DNA of 64,000 nt from JBGMEA01 sp964444065. Its GTDB lineage: Bacteria > Bacillota > Clostridia > Eubacteriales > Anaerofustaceae. The DNA is taken from positions 14,228-78,227 of the forward strand of contig CAYUFL010000003.1 of the NCBI GenBank assembly GCA_964444065.1, read 5' to 3'. Both the position numbers and the translations under genes were made by a program. Below the pieces are notes generated by a model. The model did no database searches, was not told the origin of the DNA, and saw nothing but the letters and a program-made list of their open reading frames with translations. Of the stretch, positions 34,463-43,549 are shown piece by piece. Position 1 is the first letter of the stretch, and each line of letters starts with the position of its first letter.

Positions 34463-35635
34463 ATGATCCGCTGCAATCACTGCGGAAAAGAAATAGAAGA
34501 CGGTCTCATTCTCTGTCCGTACTGTTCCGGATATTTGGATGATGATACCGTCATAGAAAAAATATTGTCGGATGATCCGCCCGACGGGGCGACTTTCCGT
34601 TCGGACAAATCCGATGCGTCGCTGCGCGGTTCTCCGTCTCAAGCCACGGACGAAACAGTTGAATCCATACCGCTTTACTCAGGAGAACTCATTGATGAAG
34701 ATCCGACAGAAGCGGAAGTGCGCGAGATTCTGGAAATAGTGCTCTCGCCGCCGAACGATGATCTGCGCAAGAGACGGTATCTTTTGTGTTATTCCGCCGC
34801 GATTCTCATCTTTGCACTCTTGTTGTTTTCTGTCTATCGCTTCATTTTTCACACCCCTCTCGTTCGACTTTCGGAAACCATCGAAGCGGCTCCGTATATC
34901 GATCCGATATCACTGGCAGCACTCGAGGCACCTGATAAAGACAGCTACAACTTCAGTGTCAAATCCTCCGATCTGATTTCCGATATACCCGGCGAATATT
35001 CTGTTACCTACACGGTAATCAATAAAACAAATCTGAAGATCCGGGAAATCACCTTCCAATACGAAGTTGTCGATACAACGGCTCCTGTCATCTCGGCATC
35101 CGGAACGCTTCAAATTGTGCAGGGCGACACTTTCCGCATTGCGGATTTCGTGACGGTTGCAGACAATGCGCAGGGGGTAAGCATCAACCAGTTATATGTC
35201 GGAGGGACGGTCGATACCGATGTTGCGGGCAATTATCCGCTCACGTTAAGCCTGACGGATGCGTCCGGCAATACCACGATTGTGAATCTGATGGTTGTTG
35301 TCATGCAACGCACGGCGCAGGATACATTCTTTGATCTGATTTACGGAGACTGGGCACGCGGAGCAGTCCTTTTGCATATCGGCACAAAGAACGGTTCCTA
35401 TTATCTGGAGACCGGCACGAAATCTGGCGTGCTTGTCTATGACACGCTCGATGACAACAATGAATCCGCGAGTTTTGTCTGGGAATGGACGGACAGCAGC
35501 GCAAAACAGCCGATCAGCGGACAGACCAACATCACATTTCACGCAGCAAATGCGCAATACGGAAATATATCCGTCAATCTTTCCGACGGCAACGGATACC
35601 GCACATACCAGAAAGCAATCGAAACAAACGACTGA
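34463..35635 (+). CDS. Zinc-ribbon, single-pass membrane protein with Ig-like domain (copy 1)
   Basis: About 390 residues. An N-terminal zinc ribbon (CNHCGKEI ... CPYC, about 4-21), acidic linker, one helix (about 108-130), then outside an Ig-like/DUF5011-type domain with DTTAPVISASGTLQIVQGDTF and AGNYPLTLSLTDASGNTT. A C-terminal beta domain (YGDWARGAVLLHIG onward) follows. The ATG at 34463 is preceded by GGGGGTTAGG. A paralogue with the same architecture lies two genes on. The inside zinc ribbon with an outside beta domain looks like a signal or assembly factor at the envelope. Confidence 0.75.
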   Translation: MIRCNHCGKEIEDGLILCPYCSGYLDDDTVIEKILSDDPPDGATFRSDKSDASLRGSPSQATDETVESIPLYSGELIDEDPTEAEVREILEIVLSPPNDDLRKRRYLLCYSAAILIFALLLFSVYRFIFHTPLVRLSETIEAAPYIDPISLAALEAPDKDSYNFSVKSSDLISDIPGEYSVTYTVINKTNLKIREITFQYEVVDTTAPVISASGTLQIVQGDTFRIADFVTVADNAQGVSINQLYVGGTVDTDVAGNYPLTLSLTDASGNTTIVNLMVVVMQRTAQDTFFDLIYGDWARGAVLLHIGTKNGSYYLETGTKSGVLVYDTLDDNNESASFVWEWTDSSAKQPISGQTNITFHAANAQYGNISVNLSDGNGYRTYQKAIETND

Positions 35636-35647
35636 GAGGGATCAATC

Positions 35648-36622
35648 ATGAAAAAAACAGCTTACCCGATTGAAAGTAAAGAAACCATTGAAATAAACGG
35701 TTCCCGCCAAAATATCCGTATCCGCGGAACCGACCCGTCCAATCCGATTCTTTTGTTTCTGCACGGAGGTCCCGGCATCTGCGACAGGCACACCGTGCTC
35801 AAATATCAATCCGAACTCACCGACATCTGCACCATGGTATGTTGGGATCAGCGCGGAGCAGGGCTCAGTTACAATGCTAAAACAGCAAAGACGGAGCATC
35901 TGCATATCGCGGATATGGTGGAAGACGCCGCGGCGGTCATCCGATATCTCAACGAACGCTTCGGCAAACAAAAAGTTTCGATTGTCGGGCATTCCTGGGG
36001 CAGTATTCTCGGCGTATTGCTTGCACAGAAATATCCCGAATTGATTGAAAACTACATCGGTATGGGTCAGTTCGTGAACGGTGCGCAGAATGAGCTGCTT
36101 TCTTACCAATTCGCCGTTCAGCAGGCAGCCAGCCGCAATGACGGCAAAGCCATGCAGCAACTCTCGCGCATCGGCGCGCCTCAGGAAGGGCGGTATGCAT
36201 CCCTCAAAGGCATGCAGATCCAACGCAAATACCTGAGCAAATACGGCGGTGCGGAGTACGGCACCAACTCCACGATGGTGCATGCAGTCTTACTGCCGTT
36301 ACTTGAAACTTCGGAATATGATCTCTGCGATATTCCGAAATATGCAAAAGGTGCGTATTATTCACTGACGGAGCTTTGGGACGAGGTGGTCTCCTTAAAC
36401 TTCCGTCAAAGTGTGCCTTCACTTGCGATGCCGGTATGGATTTTGCAGGGAAATCATGATCAAAACACCCCGACCATTCTGGCGCGCGAATGGTTCAACC
36501 GTCTGGAAGCGCCGAAAAAAAACTGGTTTGCCTTTGAGAAATCGGCGCACTCCCCGATCAAAGAAGAACCCAAAAAATGGCAGACAATTGTACGCGAAAT
36601 AATGAACAATACAAAAAAATAG
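35648..36622 (+). CDS. Alpha/beta hydrolase of the proline iminopeptidase type
   Basis: 324 residues. HGGPG at 40-44 (oxyanion loop), nucleophile in GHSWGS at about 114-119, acid in LQGNHDQNTP, and histidine in SAHSPIKEEP near the end. The HGGPG plus GxSWG pair is typical of prolyl aminopeptidase-like S33 hydrolases. Sits 12 bases after copy 1 of the zinc-ribbon/Ig protein with GAGGG upstream, so probably co-transcribed. Cytoplasmic. Confidence 0.85.
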   Translation: MKKTAYPIESKETIEINGSRQNIRIRGTDPSNPILLFLHGGPGICDRHTVLKYQSELTDICTMVCWDQRGAGLSYNAKTAKTEHLHIADMVEDAAAVIRYLNERFGKQKVSIVGHSWGSILGVLLAQKYPELIENYIGMGQFVNGAQNELLSYQFAVQQAASRNDGKAMQQLSRIGAPQEGRYASLKGMQIQRKYLSKYGGAEYGTNSTMVHAVLLPLLETSEYDLCDIPKYAKGAYYSLTELWDEVVSLNFRQSVPSLAMPVWILQGNHDQNTPTILAREWFNRLEAPKKNWFAFEKSAHSPIKEEPKKWQTIVREIMNNTKK

Positions 36623-36828
36623 AACATGCGGAAAAAGATGTGCGGTGTGCATCTTTTCTCTGTCGTTGCTTAGAAAAACATTACAAAAAAATGAGTGCAT
36701 GATTACAGGCGGATTAAGTTTCTTGAGGACAAATTCAGCGTCTGTTACAATAAATGCAGCGAAATCGAATGCAAACCGTACACAGCGCATTCGCAAGATT
36801 GGTTCATGAAAGGGACTTGGGAGAATAT

Positions 36829-38034
36829 ATGATTTGTAAAAACTGCGGAAAAGAATTGCGGGACGGCACGAGAATTTGTTATTACTGTTCCGAAATACTG
36901 ATCAATGACGATGACATTATCGATTCGGTTCTGTCCGGCGCAAAAGAAAAAATAGAAGGCGTCGATTACAGCATCGCCTCCGAACCCCTGCAGAGAAATT
37001 CCGAGCAGGGTGCGGATACACACCAAACCGAGCAGGGCGGGGATACTGCCCCGATACCGATTATAGACACATCACGTCCGAATATTGTCGATGCCATTAT
37101 GATAGAGGAAGATCCCAACGAATATTCGCCGGAAGCCATTGCCGCGAGAAAAGCGGCACAGCGCGTGCGGGATAACCGCAGGCTGAATTTCGAAATTGTT
37201 CTGTTTCTGATTGCTTCGGCATTGTTTTTCTGGTTTTTGTGTTCGTTTTACAACCCGATCGTGCTGAAATCGCCGAGCTTGGAAGCGGCGGCTTTTGTGA
37301 ATCCGATCGACCTGGTTGCCTTTGAAAAAAATGCGCAGGATCGCTATACCTACACCGTATTTTCAAGCGAACTGATTTCCGACAAACCGGGCACGTATAC
37401 CATCGATTATGCGGTCACAAAGACCTCAACAGGAAAAACACATATGATCGACTATGCGGTCACGGTAATCGATACCACACCGCCCGAAATCAACATCAGC
37501 GATACGGTAACACTCACCAACGGCACACCATTTGACATCGCCGATTATGCAAGCGTATCCGACAATTCCGATGAGATCGGGACGGATCGCATCACGGTAA
37601 GCGGCAATTATGATACCTCGGAAGACGGAACCTACCCCCTTACCCTGAGTGTGACCGACGCCTCGGGCAATACCGAAATCAAGAGCATTGCGCTGATTGT
37701 GAAGGGGCTGACGGATGAACAGCGTTTTTACAAGCAGATCAGCGGTATTTGGTACAACGGATCGACATACCTGACGTTCGGCGAACAGAATAACCACTAT
37801 ACACTGAGCATCAGCAGCCTGATCTATCAGCCTTCGGGTTCGCTGAACTATGTATATGTCAATCCCAATCTCAATGCTGCCGCATTTTCGTGGGAGTGGT
37901 CATATTCTCTGCTGAACCATACGATGAGCGGCACAAAAAACATCTTTGTGGATATGGGCAGTCCCGATGACGGGAAAATGATGGTCGATTTGGGCGACGG
38001 CTTCGGCTACAGCGAATACAGTATGGAAAACTGA
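36829..38034 (+). CDS. Zinc-ribbon, single-pass membrane protein with Ig-like domain (copy 2)
   Basis: About 401 residues, the same layout as copy 1: zinc ribbon CKNCGKEL ... CYYC (3-20), acidic linker, a helix (about 122-142), Ig-like domain (DTTPPEINISDTVTLTNGTPF, DGTYPLTLSVTDASGN) and C-terminal domain (ISGIWYNGSTYLTFG). The two share many residues over the full length, so they arose by duplication. ATG at 36829 with GGGAG upstream. Separate promoter likely in the 200-base gap before it. Confidence 0.75.
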   Translation: MICKNCGKELRDGTRICYYCSEILINDDDIIDSVLSGAKEKIEGVDYSIASEPLQRNSEQGADTHQTEQGGDTAPIPIIDTSRPNIVDAIMIEEDPNEYSPEAIAARKAAQRVRDNRRLNFEIVLFLIASALFFWFLCSFYNPIVLKSPSLEAAAFVNPIDLVAFEKNAQDRYTYTVFSSELISDKPGTYTIDYAVTKTSTGKTHMIDYAVTVIDTTPPEINISDTVTLTNGTPFDIADYASVSDNSDEIGTDRITVSGNYDTSEDGTYPLTLSVTDASGNTEIKSIALIVKGLTDEQRFYKQISGIWYNGSTYLTFGEQNNHYTLSISSLIYQPSGSLNYVYVNPNLNAAAFSWEWSYSLLNHTMSGTKNIFVDMGSPDDGKMMVDLGDGFGYSEYSMEN

Positions 38035-38296
38035 ATTTCCGCAGACAAAAAATAACCGCAACGCTTTCGTTTACGCATAAAAATTTTATTTTTGCATACA
38101 TAAATGGCACCGTATTATGGAACGGCACCCCAAAAGTCAGACAGTATGAAGTACTGAAAAATAACTTTGGGGGTCGGTTCACATTACAGGTGCTTTTTTC
38201 GGTTTCTTAAAAAATTAAATTCTTCTGGTATGATTCGGAAGAATGCCGCAAGCGATCATTTGCGGCATCGCCAGCCGCTCTGTCCGCTATGTGAGA

Positions 38297-38815
38297 TCAA
38301 TCCCACTCATAATCTTTCCCGTTCAGCGTCAGGACGTAACTCTCTTCCTGATCATTAATCAGAATCGCCGTCACGACTTTTCCCAATGCGTTTGTCTGAT
38401 AAACCAAAGACGAAACGGAATCATACATCTCCGTCGGTTGCGCATCGGCGGAGATTGCGAGATATACTTTGTAATTGCTTCCGGAAAGCTTGATGCTCTT
38501 GAGCGTATACTTGGCAGTTTTTGTTTCGGTTTTCGCGTGAATTTCGCTGCGCGGAACAATGACCCAGGCATCATTGTTTTCGATCAGTACACCAAAATAT
38601 TCGCTGCTGTTTTTCGTGTAGGCAATCACCGTACACTTACCGTCCGAAACAGTATAAAGCAAAACTGCGCCGTCGGACTGTAATCCGTCGGTATACGCAC
38701 GCACCGAATCGACCCGTTCGGGCAGCAGATGTGCGCTCCAGATATAGCCCATCGCAACGAGTACCGCGACCGTAAGGATAACCGAAAGCAGATTGACAAG
38801 CGTATTTCGTTTCAT
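38297..38815 (-). CDS. Small membrane-anchored protein of unknown function
   Basis: 172 residues from the ATG at 38815, with GGAAAGGG upstream. N-terminal helix (about 7-27) and an extracytoplasmic, beta-rich domain. No recognised family. It may be under the same control as the Ig-like proteins, being convergent with copy 2, but there is no direct evidence. Confidence 0.6.
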   Translation of the reverse strand: MKRNTLVNLLSVILTVAVLVAMGYIWSAHLLPERVDSVRAYTDGLQSDGAVLLYTVSDGKCTVIAYTKNSSEYFGVLIENNDAWVIVPRSEIHAKTETKTAKYTLKSIKLSGSNYKVYLAISADAQPTEMYDSVSSLVYQTNALGKVVTAILINDQEESYVLTLNGKDYEWD

Positions 38816-39050
38816 TGATATTCCCTTTCCGGATAAACGGTGCAAAAAGCAGATTCATAACCAACAGCCGTTTTCCGCAACATAAAGTACCGTACATTTT
38901 TTCTTTTCCTATTGTACCCGAAACCGCTTCTGTTTCGCAGTGATTTCGCGATATTCCGTGCTTTTCCGCCGCAAAAAAAGCGCATTGATTGAAAATACGC
39001 CGGCAGAAACTGTATATCAGCATTGCGCTTCGCTCCGTACTGCAATGCCA

Positions 39051-39371
39051 TTATCTTGCGGCGACAAAAATCACTCCAGAAAGAACACCGCCTGCGAGCA
39101 GCACCGTGCCCACATAAGAAAACAAATGATTCTGTGTAATAAATGAAATGCCGAACAGCAGACAAACAACAGCCGGATACAGCAAAACATTGCCCGCCCA
39201 GCGATAGGATTTCGGCGTCCGCATGTTCGGTCTGTCCTGCGCGTCAGCCGCAAAATAAGAGACGCTCAATACAGCTCCCTTTCCCCGATATTGCCTGATG
39301 GCACAGATCAGAAAAATCGCTCCCGTTAGAATCAGTACAATACCTTCTGTCAATAAAAACCCGTCTGTCAT
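39051..39371 (-). CDS. Small three-helix membrane protein
   Basis: 106 residues with an AGGAGG site. Three membrane helices (about 7-25, 57-76, 82-103) and a conserved-looking cytoplasmic loop SYFAADAQDRPNMRTPKSYRWAGN. It resembles small DUF3784-like membrane proteins but the assignment is weak. Located 36 bases after the last gene of the folate operon. Confidence 0.6.
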   Translation of the reverse strand: MTDGFLLTEGIVLILTGAIFLICAIRQYRGKGAVLSVSYFAADAQDRPNMRTPKSYRWAGNVLLYPAVVCLLFGISFITQNHLFSYVGTVLLAGGVLSGVIFVAAR

Positions 39372-39407
39372 CGCGTCCTCCTGTCATTCCTGCGATTGAT
39401 GTCAAAT

Positions 39408-39893
39408 TCAGTATCGCAACTCCGCCGCCTCGCCGTTTGCAAACCGCTTGCATGAGCCGATTTCCGGGCACGCAAAACACGGACGGGATTGTTTGTCCGC
39501 ATCATAAAGCACTTTGCTGAACGCATCCGGATGCTCGCTAAGCCGATGATATAAAATTGCCTGCACGATCAACGCGGATGCTTCGTCCGAAAAACCGCAT
39601 CGTTTGAGGATCGGTGCCGCCATTTCGGCGCCCGCTTTCGCATGATCCGTTTTGGTTTCGACCTGCACCCAGCGCCCGATGTCATGCAGCAGTCCCGCCG
39701 CATACATCAGTTCTTTTGTGTAGGGCAGTCCGTCTTCGAGGATCATCGCATAGCCCACCCGACAGACATCCAGCAGGTGCGTCATATCGTGGCGGCAATA
39801 TACTCTGTTTTTTTCCGCTTTTTCGTTTTTCGCAAGATAAGACTGATATGCTTCGTCACGCAGAATCTGCTGCACACGCGGCATTTCACTCAT
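39408..39893 (-). CDS. HD-domain hydrolase in the folate operon
   Basis: 161 residues. HD phosphohydrolase motifs: RHDMTHLLDVCRVGY (first His/Asp region) and LMYAAGLLHDIGRW with the HD pair. A CFACPEIGSCKRF segment near the C terminus could bind metal. The start (39893) overlaps the folK stop by 8 bases, so it is co-translated. It probably dephosphorylates a pterin intermediate such as dihydroneopterin triphosphate, a step for which the operon has no other enzyme; this is inference. Confidence 0.8.
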   Translation of the reverse strand: MSEMPRVQQILRDEAYQSYLAKNEKAEKNRVYCRHDMTHLLDVCRVGYAMILEDGLPYTKELMYAAGLLHDIGRWVQVETKTDHAKAGAEMAAPILKRCGFSDEASALIVQAILYHRLSEHPDAFSKVLYDADKQSRPCFACPEIGSCKRFANGEAAELRY

Positions 39894-40377
39894 TCGGTTC
39901 ACCCGCCTTCGGTAGTTTTCTGATCTGCTCGCCGCGCAGATTTTCCCGAATTTCCGCAAGCGGCTCACCTGCCACACACAGTTCGGGAGCAATTTCGTAA
40001 AGCGGCTCCACGACAAATGCACGCTCGGTCATCCGCGGATGCGGAATCGTGAGCGCGTCGTCCTTCAGTATCAGATCATCATATAGAAGGATATCGATAT
40101 CAATGTTACGCGGACCGAAACGGATCAGTTTCACCCTGCCCATGCCCCGCTCGATCGACTGGGTAAAGGACAATAAATCATATGGGGCAAGCACCGTCTC
40201 TCCCGCAACGGCGATATTCAGAAACCAGCTCTGATCCTTGTAGCCGACGGGTTCGGTTTCATAGTAGGAGGAAACCGCCGTGATTTCGACTTTCTCGGCA
40301 AGCGCTTCCATTGCTTCTTCCAGATTCTTTCTCGTCTCTCCGATGTTGCTGCCCAGACTCAGATAGATCTTATGCAT
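39886..40377 (-). CDS. folK: 6-hydroxymethyl-7,8-dihydropterin pyrophosphokinase
   Basis: 163 residues. Transfers pyrophosphate from ATP to hydroxymethyldihydropterin, the last step before sulfa-sensitive condensation. Motifs SLGSNIGE at the start, GPRNIDIDILL and HPRMTERAFV are the HPPK signatures. Overlaps folB by 8 bases and the HD hydrolase by 8 bases. Confidence 0.96.
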   Translation of the reverse strand: MHKIYLSLGSNIGETRKNLEEAMEALAEKVEITAVSSYYETEPVGYKDQSWFLNIAVAGETVLAPYDLLSFTQSIERGMGRVKLIRFGPRNIDIDILLYDDLILKDDALTIPHPRMTERAFVVEPLYEIAPELCVAGEPLAEIRENLRGEQIRKLPKAGEPNE

Positions 40378-40735
40378 TGCGCTCTCTCGTCAGTTCCACG
40401 GCAAAATAGTCGAAGATACCGGGTACGGGCGCTTCCGGTTTTTTTACAACCACGGTGATTTTCTGTACCGGCTCAAACGAAAACAGAATATCGGAGCAGA
40501 TCGTTTCCGCCGCCGCTTCGATCAGACTGTAGGATTCTTTTTCCATAATATCGCGGATCATACCGTATACGGCACCGTAATCCACCGTGTATTGCAGTTT
40601 GTCCGTTTCGCCCGCATCGCGCAGATCGAGATACAGCTCAGCATCGACAAAAAATTTCTGCCCCAGTGTTTTTTCCTCGGGCAATACGCCGTGTCTGCCG
40701 AAAAACTGCATATTTTTCATCGTAATTTTATCCAT
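40370..40735 (-). CDS. folB: Dihydroneopterin aldolase
   Basis: 121 residues, usual length. FFGRHGVLPEEKTLGQKFFVDAEL is the family's N-terminal signature and YSLIEAAAETICSDIL holds the conserved Glu. It converts dihydroneopterin to hydroxymethyldihydropterin and glycolaldehyde, acting before FolK. Overlaps folP and folK by 8 bases each. Confidence 0.95.
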   Translation of the reverse strand: MDKITMKNMQFFGRHGVLPEEKTLGQKFFVDAELYLDLRDAGETDKLQYTVDYGAVYGMIRDIMEKESYSLIEAAAETICSDILFSFEPVQKITVVVKKPEAPVPGIFDYFAVELTRERNA

Positions 40736-41579
40736 GCGTCCTCCTCACGATCGCGTCCGTCACCTTTGCGGCGTGCGCGTTTTCCTTTACATCATGCACG
40801 CGGAAGATATCCATACCCTGCATAATACCGACCACCGTCGTCGCGACGGTGCCGTGCGTGCGTTCTTTCGGCGGCACATCAAGAATGGTACCGATCATGC
40901 GCTTGCGTGAGGTGCCGAGCAGTACGGGATATCCCAATGCACGCAGCTGCGACAGATTGCGCATCGCGTCCAGATTCTGCTCAAAGTCTTTGCCGAAACC
41001 GATCCCCGGATCGAGAATCAGATTTTCGCGCGAGAGCCCCGCCTGATCCGCAATCGTAAAGGTATGCTCAAAAAAGCGCATTATTTCATCGATAAGCGCA
41101 TGTTTGTACTGCGTACCGTCGTGATTGTGCATCACAATAATCGGCACATCATATTTTGCCGCGACATACGCCATTTCGGGGTCTTTCTGCAGCCCCCACA
41201 CATCGTTGAGGATATGTGCGCCTGCCTTCAGTGCCGCTTCCGCGACCGATGCTTTCATGGTATCGATGGAGATCAGCACATCGGTTTCCGCCGCCAGTTT
41301 TCGGATCATCGGAATCACGCGCCGCATTTCCTCCTCGGCGGACACTTCCGTATAGCCCGGACGGGAGGATTCCCCGCCCACATCGATGATGTCCGCTCCG
41401 TCCGCGATCATTTCCTTCGCATGCAAAAAAGCCGCATCGACCGCCGAAAAATCGCCGCCGTCGGAGAAGGAGTCGGGCGTTACGTTCAGTATGCCCATGA
41501 TGAAACTGCGCGTGCCGAAACGAATCGTGCGGTTGCCGATCTGCATGGGTATGATTTTGGGTTCGTTCAGAATATCCAT
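40728..41579 (-). CDS. folP: Dihydropteroate synthase
   Basis: 283 residues. GILNVTPDSFSDGG, DVGGESSRPG and DPGIGFGK are the pterin-binding loops, and SRKRMIG and RVHDV follow as expected. It condenses the activated pterin with p-aminobenzoate. 12 bases downstream of folE and overlapping folB by 8 bases. Confidence 0.97.
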   Translation of the reverse strand: MDILNEPKIIPMQIGNRTIRFGTRSFIMGILNVTPDSFSDGGDFSAVDAAFLHAKEMIADGADIIDVGGESSRPGYTEVSAEEEMRRVIPMIRKLAAETDVLISIDTMKASVAEAALKAGAHILNDVWGLQKDPEMAYVAAKYDVPIIVMHNHDGTQYKHALIDEIMRFFEHTFTIADQAGLSRENLILDPGIGFGKDFEQNLDAMRNLSQLRALGYPVLLGTSRKRMIGTILDVPPKERTHGTVATTVVGIMQGMDIFRVHDVKENAHAAKVTDAIVRRTHG

Positions 41580-41591
41580 TCCAAGCCCCCC

Positions 41592-42155
41592 TTACTGCAT
41601 GTTAATAAAGGACATGACTTCCGAGCGGGCTTTCGCGTCGCTGGAGAAGATCCCCCGCACCGCGCTGGTAATGGTCTTGGAGCCGGCTTTTTTCACGCCG
41701 CGCATCGTCATGCACATATGTTCCGCTTCCATAACGACGATCACGCCGTACGGTTCAAGTGCTGTCATAATCGCATCCGCCACGGTAGAAGTCAGCCGTT
41801 CCTGCAGCTGCGGGCGTTTCGCGGCGGTTTCCACCACGCGTGCCAGTTTGCTCAGTCCCGTCAGTTTGCCGTTTTTGGGCAGGTACGCCACATGTGCTTT
41901 TCCGAAGAAAGGCACCAGATGGTGTTCGCACATGGAATAAAACGAAATATCTTTCACGAGCACGAGCTCTTCGTATTTTTCATCCTGAAAAAATATTTTC
42001 AGATGTTCGGACGGATCCTGTTCCATTCCGCTGAATATTTCCTCGTACATTTTTGCGATACGTCTGGGCGTATCGATCAGACCTTCCCGGTCAGGGTCTT
42101 CCCCGATTGCGAAAAGGATCTCACGGACCGCATTCTCGATCCTCTGTTTATCCAT
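41592..42155 (-). CDS. folE: GTP cyclohydrolase I
   Basis: 187 residues from the ATG at 42155, preceded by CGGAGG. Zinc ligands Cys76 and His79 in CEHH and Cys148 in EHMCM are all present. It converts GTP to dihydroneopterin triphosphate, the first step of folate biosynthesis. First gene of the folE-folP-folB-folK-HD operon. The longer frame upstream is an extension without a ribosome site. Confidence 0.96.
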   Translation of the reverse strand: MDKQRIENAVREILFAIGEDPDREGLIDTPRRIAKMYEEIFSGMEQDPSEHLKIFFQDEKYEELVLVKDISFYSMCEHHLVPFFGKAHVAYLPKNGKLTGLSKLARVVETAAKRPQLQERLTSTVADAIMTALEPYGVIVVMEAEHMCMTMRGVKKAGSKTITSAVRGIFSSDAKARSEVMSFINMQ

Positions 42156-42435
42156 GGATAAAACCTCCGAAATTACTTTTTTTATCCGGGTCGGATTAAC
42201 GCGCGCAAGGAGGCTGCGGCATACCGATCCCGATTTGGTGCCTAAATTATAAACCTTGCGCAAACCGCATGCAAGCGTAGAAAACCGATTGCATTCCCGG
42301 GGAAATAAAAAAACCGATCAAATCCTTTATTGATGCGGTTTTTCGCGTGTTACTTTTTTTCATAAATATTGAATACGTCGGATATCATTCCATATCGTGC
42401 GCTGAAATTGGCGTGATCCGACGCGTGGGTTCGTG

Positions 42436-43103
42436 TCACAGAGCAAGCTGTTCAATCGCGTCAAACTGCCTTTCGGTGCAGGTATACAGTCTCCGTGCGC
42501 AAACATCGTACACCATCGAAAGCTGTGTTTCCCATTCCCCGATCTGACTGACGGCGGAGAGAATCCCGAACAGGTCGGATACGTCCGGGTTCGGTTTCTC
42601 ATCCAGCATGGTTTTCGCGGTGCGGGCGCGCGGACAGTCAAGCGGCGCTTCCAGCACAGACACATTGCTCAGAATGCAATAAGCGCTTTCCTTACACGGG
42701 GAGAAGCGGATTCCTCTTCCGGGCTCGACAATCCACACATTCCCCATATGATCGGTGATCATATTGTGTGTGCTGTATGCGGGGGTATTGACTACGGCAA
42801 TGCCCGAATCCAGATACGTGCCGATCTCATCGGAAGCAATTTTTCCGCTGAGCACGTCGCTCACCAATTTTGTCGTGGTGGTGACATATTTGCTCGGTCT
42901 GCGGTACTCACCCTTGCCGTTGGAATCCACGATCAGATTATTCGCGAATGTTCCGTCCGCCCTTACGCCGAAAGAGGCNNNNNNNNNNCCAAAACCGTAT
43001 ACACGCCCGGTTCGGTGATTTTCGCGGTATATTTCATGCCGTTGTTATCAAAGTTCATGCCGATCAGAATGCGGTCGCCTCGGCTGATGATACTGGTGCA
43101 CAT
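42436..43103 (-). CDS. Ntn-type amidohydrolase (choloylglycine hydrolase / C45-like), with N gap
   Basis: About 222 residues counting the gap. The gene starts at an ATG at 43103 with GAGGA upstream and reads MCTSIISRGDRILIGMNFD. Cys2 would be exposed as N-terminal nucleophile, as in choloylglycine hydrolase and related linear-amide C-N hydrolases. After the gap, ASFGVRADGTFANN and the rest continue the fold. Ten N lie between, so the length there is uncertain. The substrate is unclear: bile-salt, penicillin or acyl-peptide amides are family options. Shorter than typical full-length members. Confidence 0.7.
42979..42988. other. Assembly gap (10 N)
   Basis: Ten N inside the Ntn hydrolase gene, after codon 38. 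The flanking sequence on both sides fits one protein. Confidence 0.95.
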
Positions 43104-43240
43104 AGTGTTCCTCTGTTTCTCTTTTGATTGAGCATATCACATTTCCGCGCAGAATTCCAAGCGTATGCGAAGTATTTTGCAGCAGATGTTTCTTTCCCGC
43201 AATGCGGTTTTGCGGTGCGTGAAAACAATATTCCCATCTT

Positions 43241-43268
43241 TACGATATATCGAACACGATATATCGTA
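43241..43268. promoter_or_regulatory. 12-bp palindrome, operator of the XRE gene
   Basis: TACGATATATCG-AACA-CGATATATCGTA is a perfect inverted repeat, 38 bases before the XRE start codon. It is followed by an AT-rich stretch and AAGGAGG. Likely autoregulatory site. Confidence 0.7.
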
Positions 43269-43306
43269 ATTTTTTATAAACTATTACTATAAACAAGGAG
43301 GATGGA

Positions 43307-43549
43307 ATGGACGCAAAAGAAGCTGTTGCACATAGAATCATTGAATTATGCGAACAACATCAATATACAATCAATGCACTTGCAAACGAAAGTGGCGTAA
43401 CACCCTCGACGATTTACAGTATTTTAAGCCAAAAAAGTCAAAATCCAGGTGTTGTAACAATCCATAAATTATGTAACGGTTTAAACATTTCACTTAAGGA
43501 TTTTTTTAATTCTTCTTTGTTTGAAAATTTAGAGCAGGAGATTAAATAA
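43307..43549 (+). CDS. XRE-type helix-turn-helix regulator
   Basis: 80 residues. A single HTH_3 domain: YTINALANESGVTPSTIYSILSQKSQNPGVVTIHKLCNGLNISLKDFF. AAGGAGG precedes the ATG. The stop overlaps the start of the nuclease-helicase gene by one base. AT-rich relative to surrounding genes, like its partner. Probably controls the module through the palindrome upstream. Confidence 0.88.
   Translation: MDAKEAVAHRIIELCEQHQYTINALANESGVTPSTIYSILSQKSQNPGVVTIHKLCNGLNISLKDFFNSSLFENLEQEIK

Noticed and set aside
39051..39371. Inclusion of the small membrane protein in the folate operon
   Set aside because: 36 bases apart with its own AGGAGG and no functional link; co-transcription is possible but not shown.
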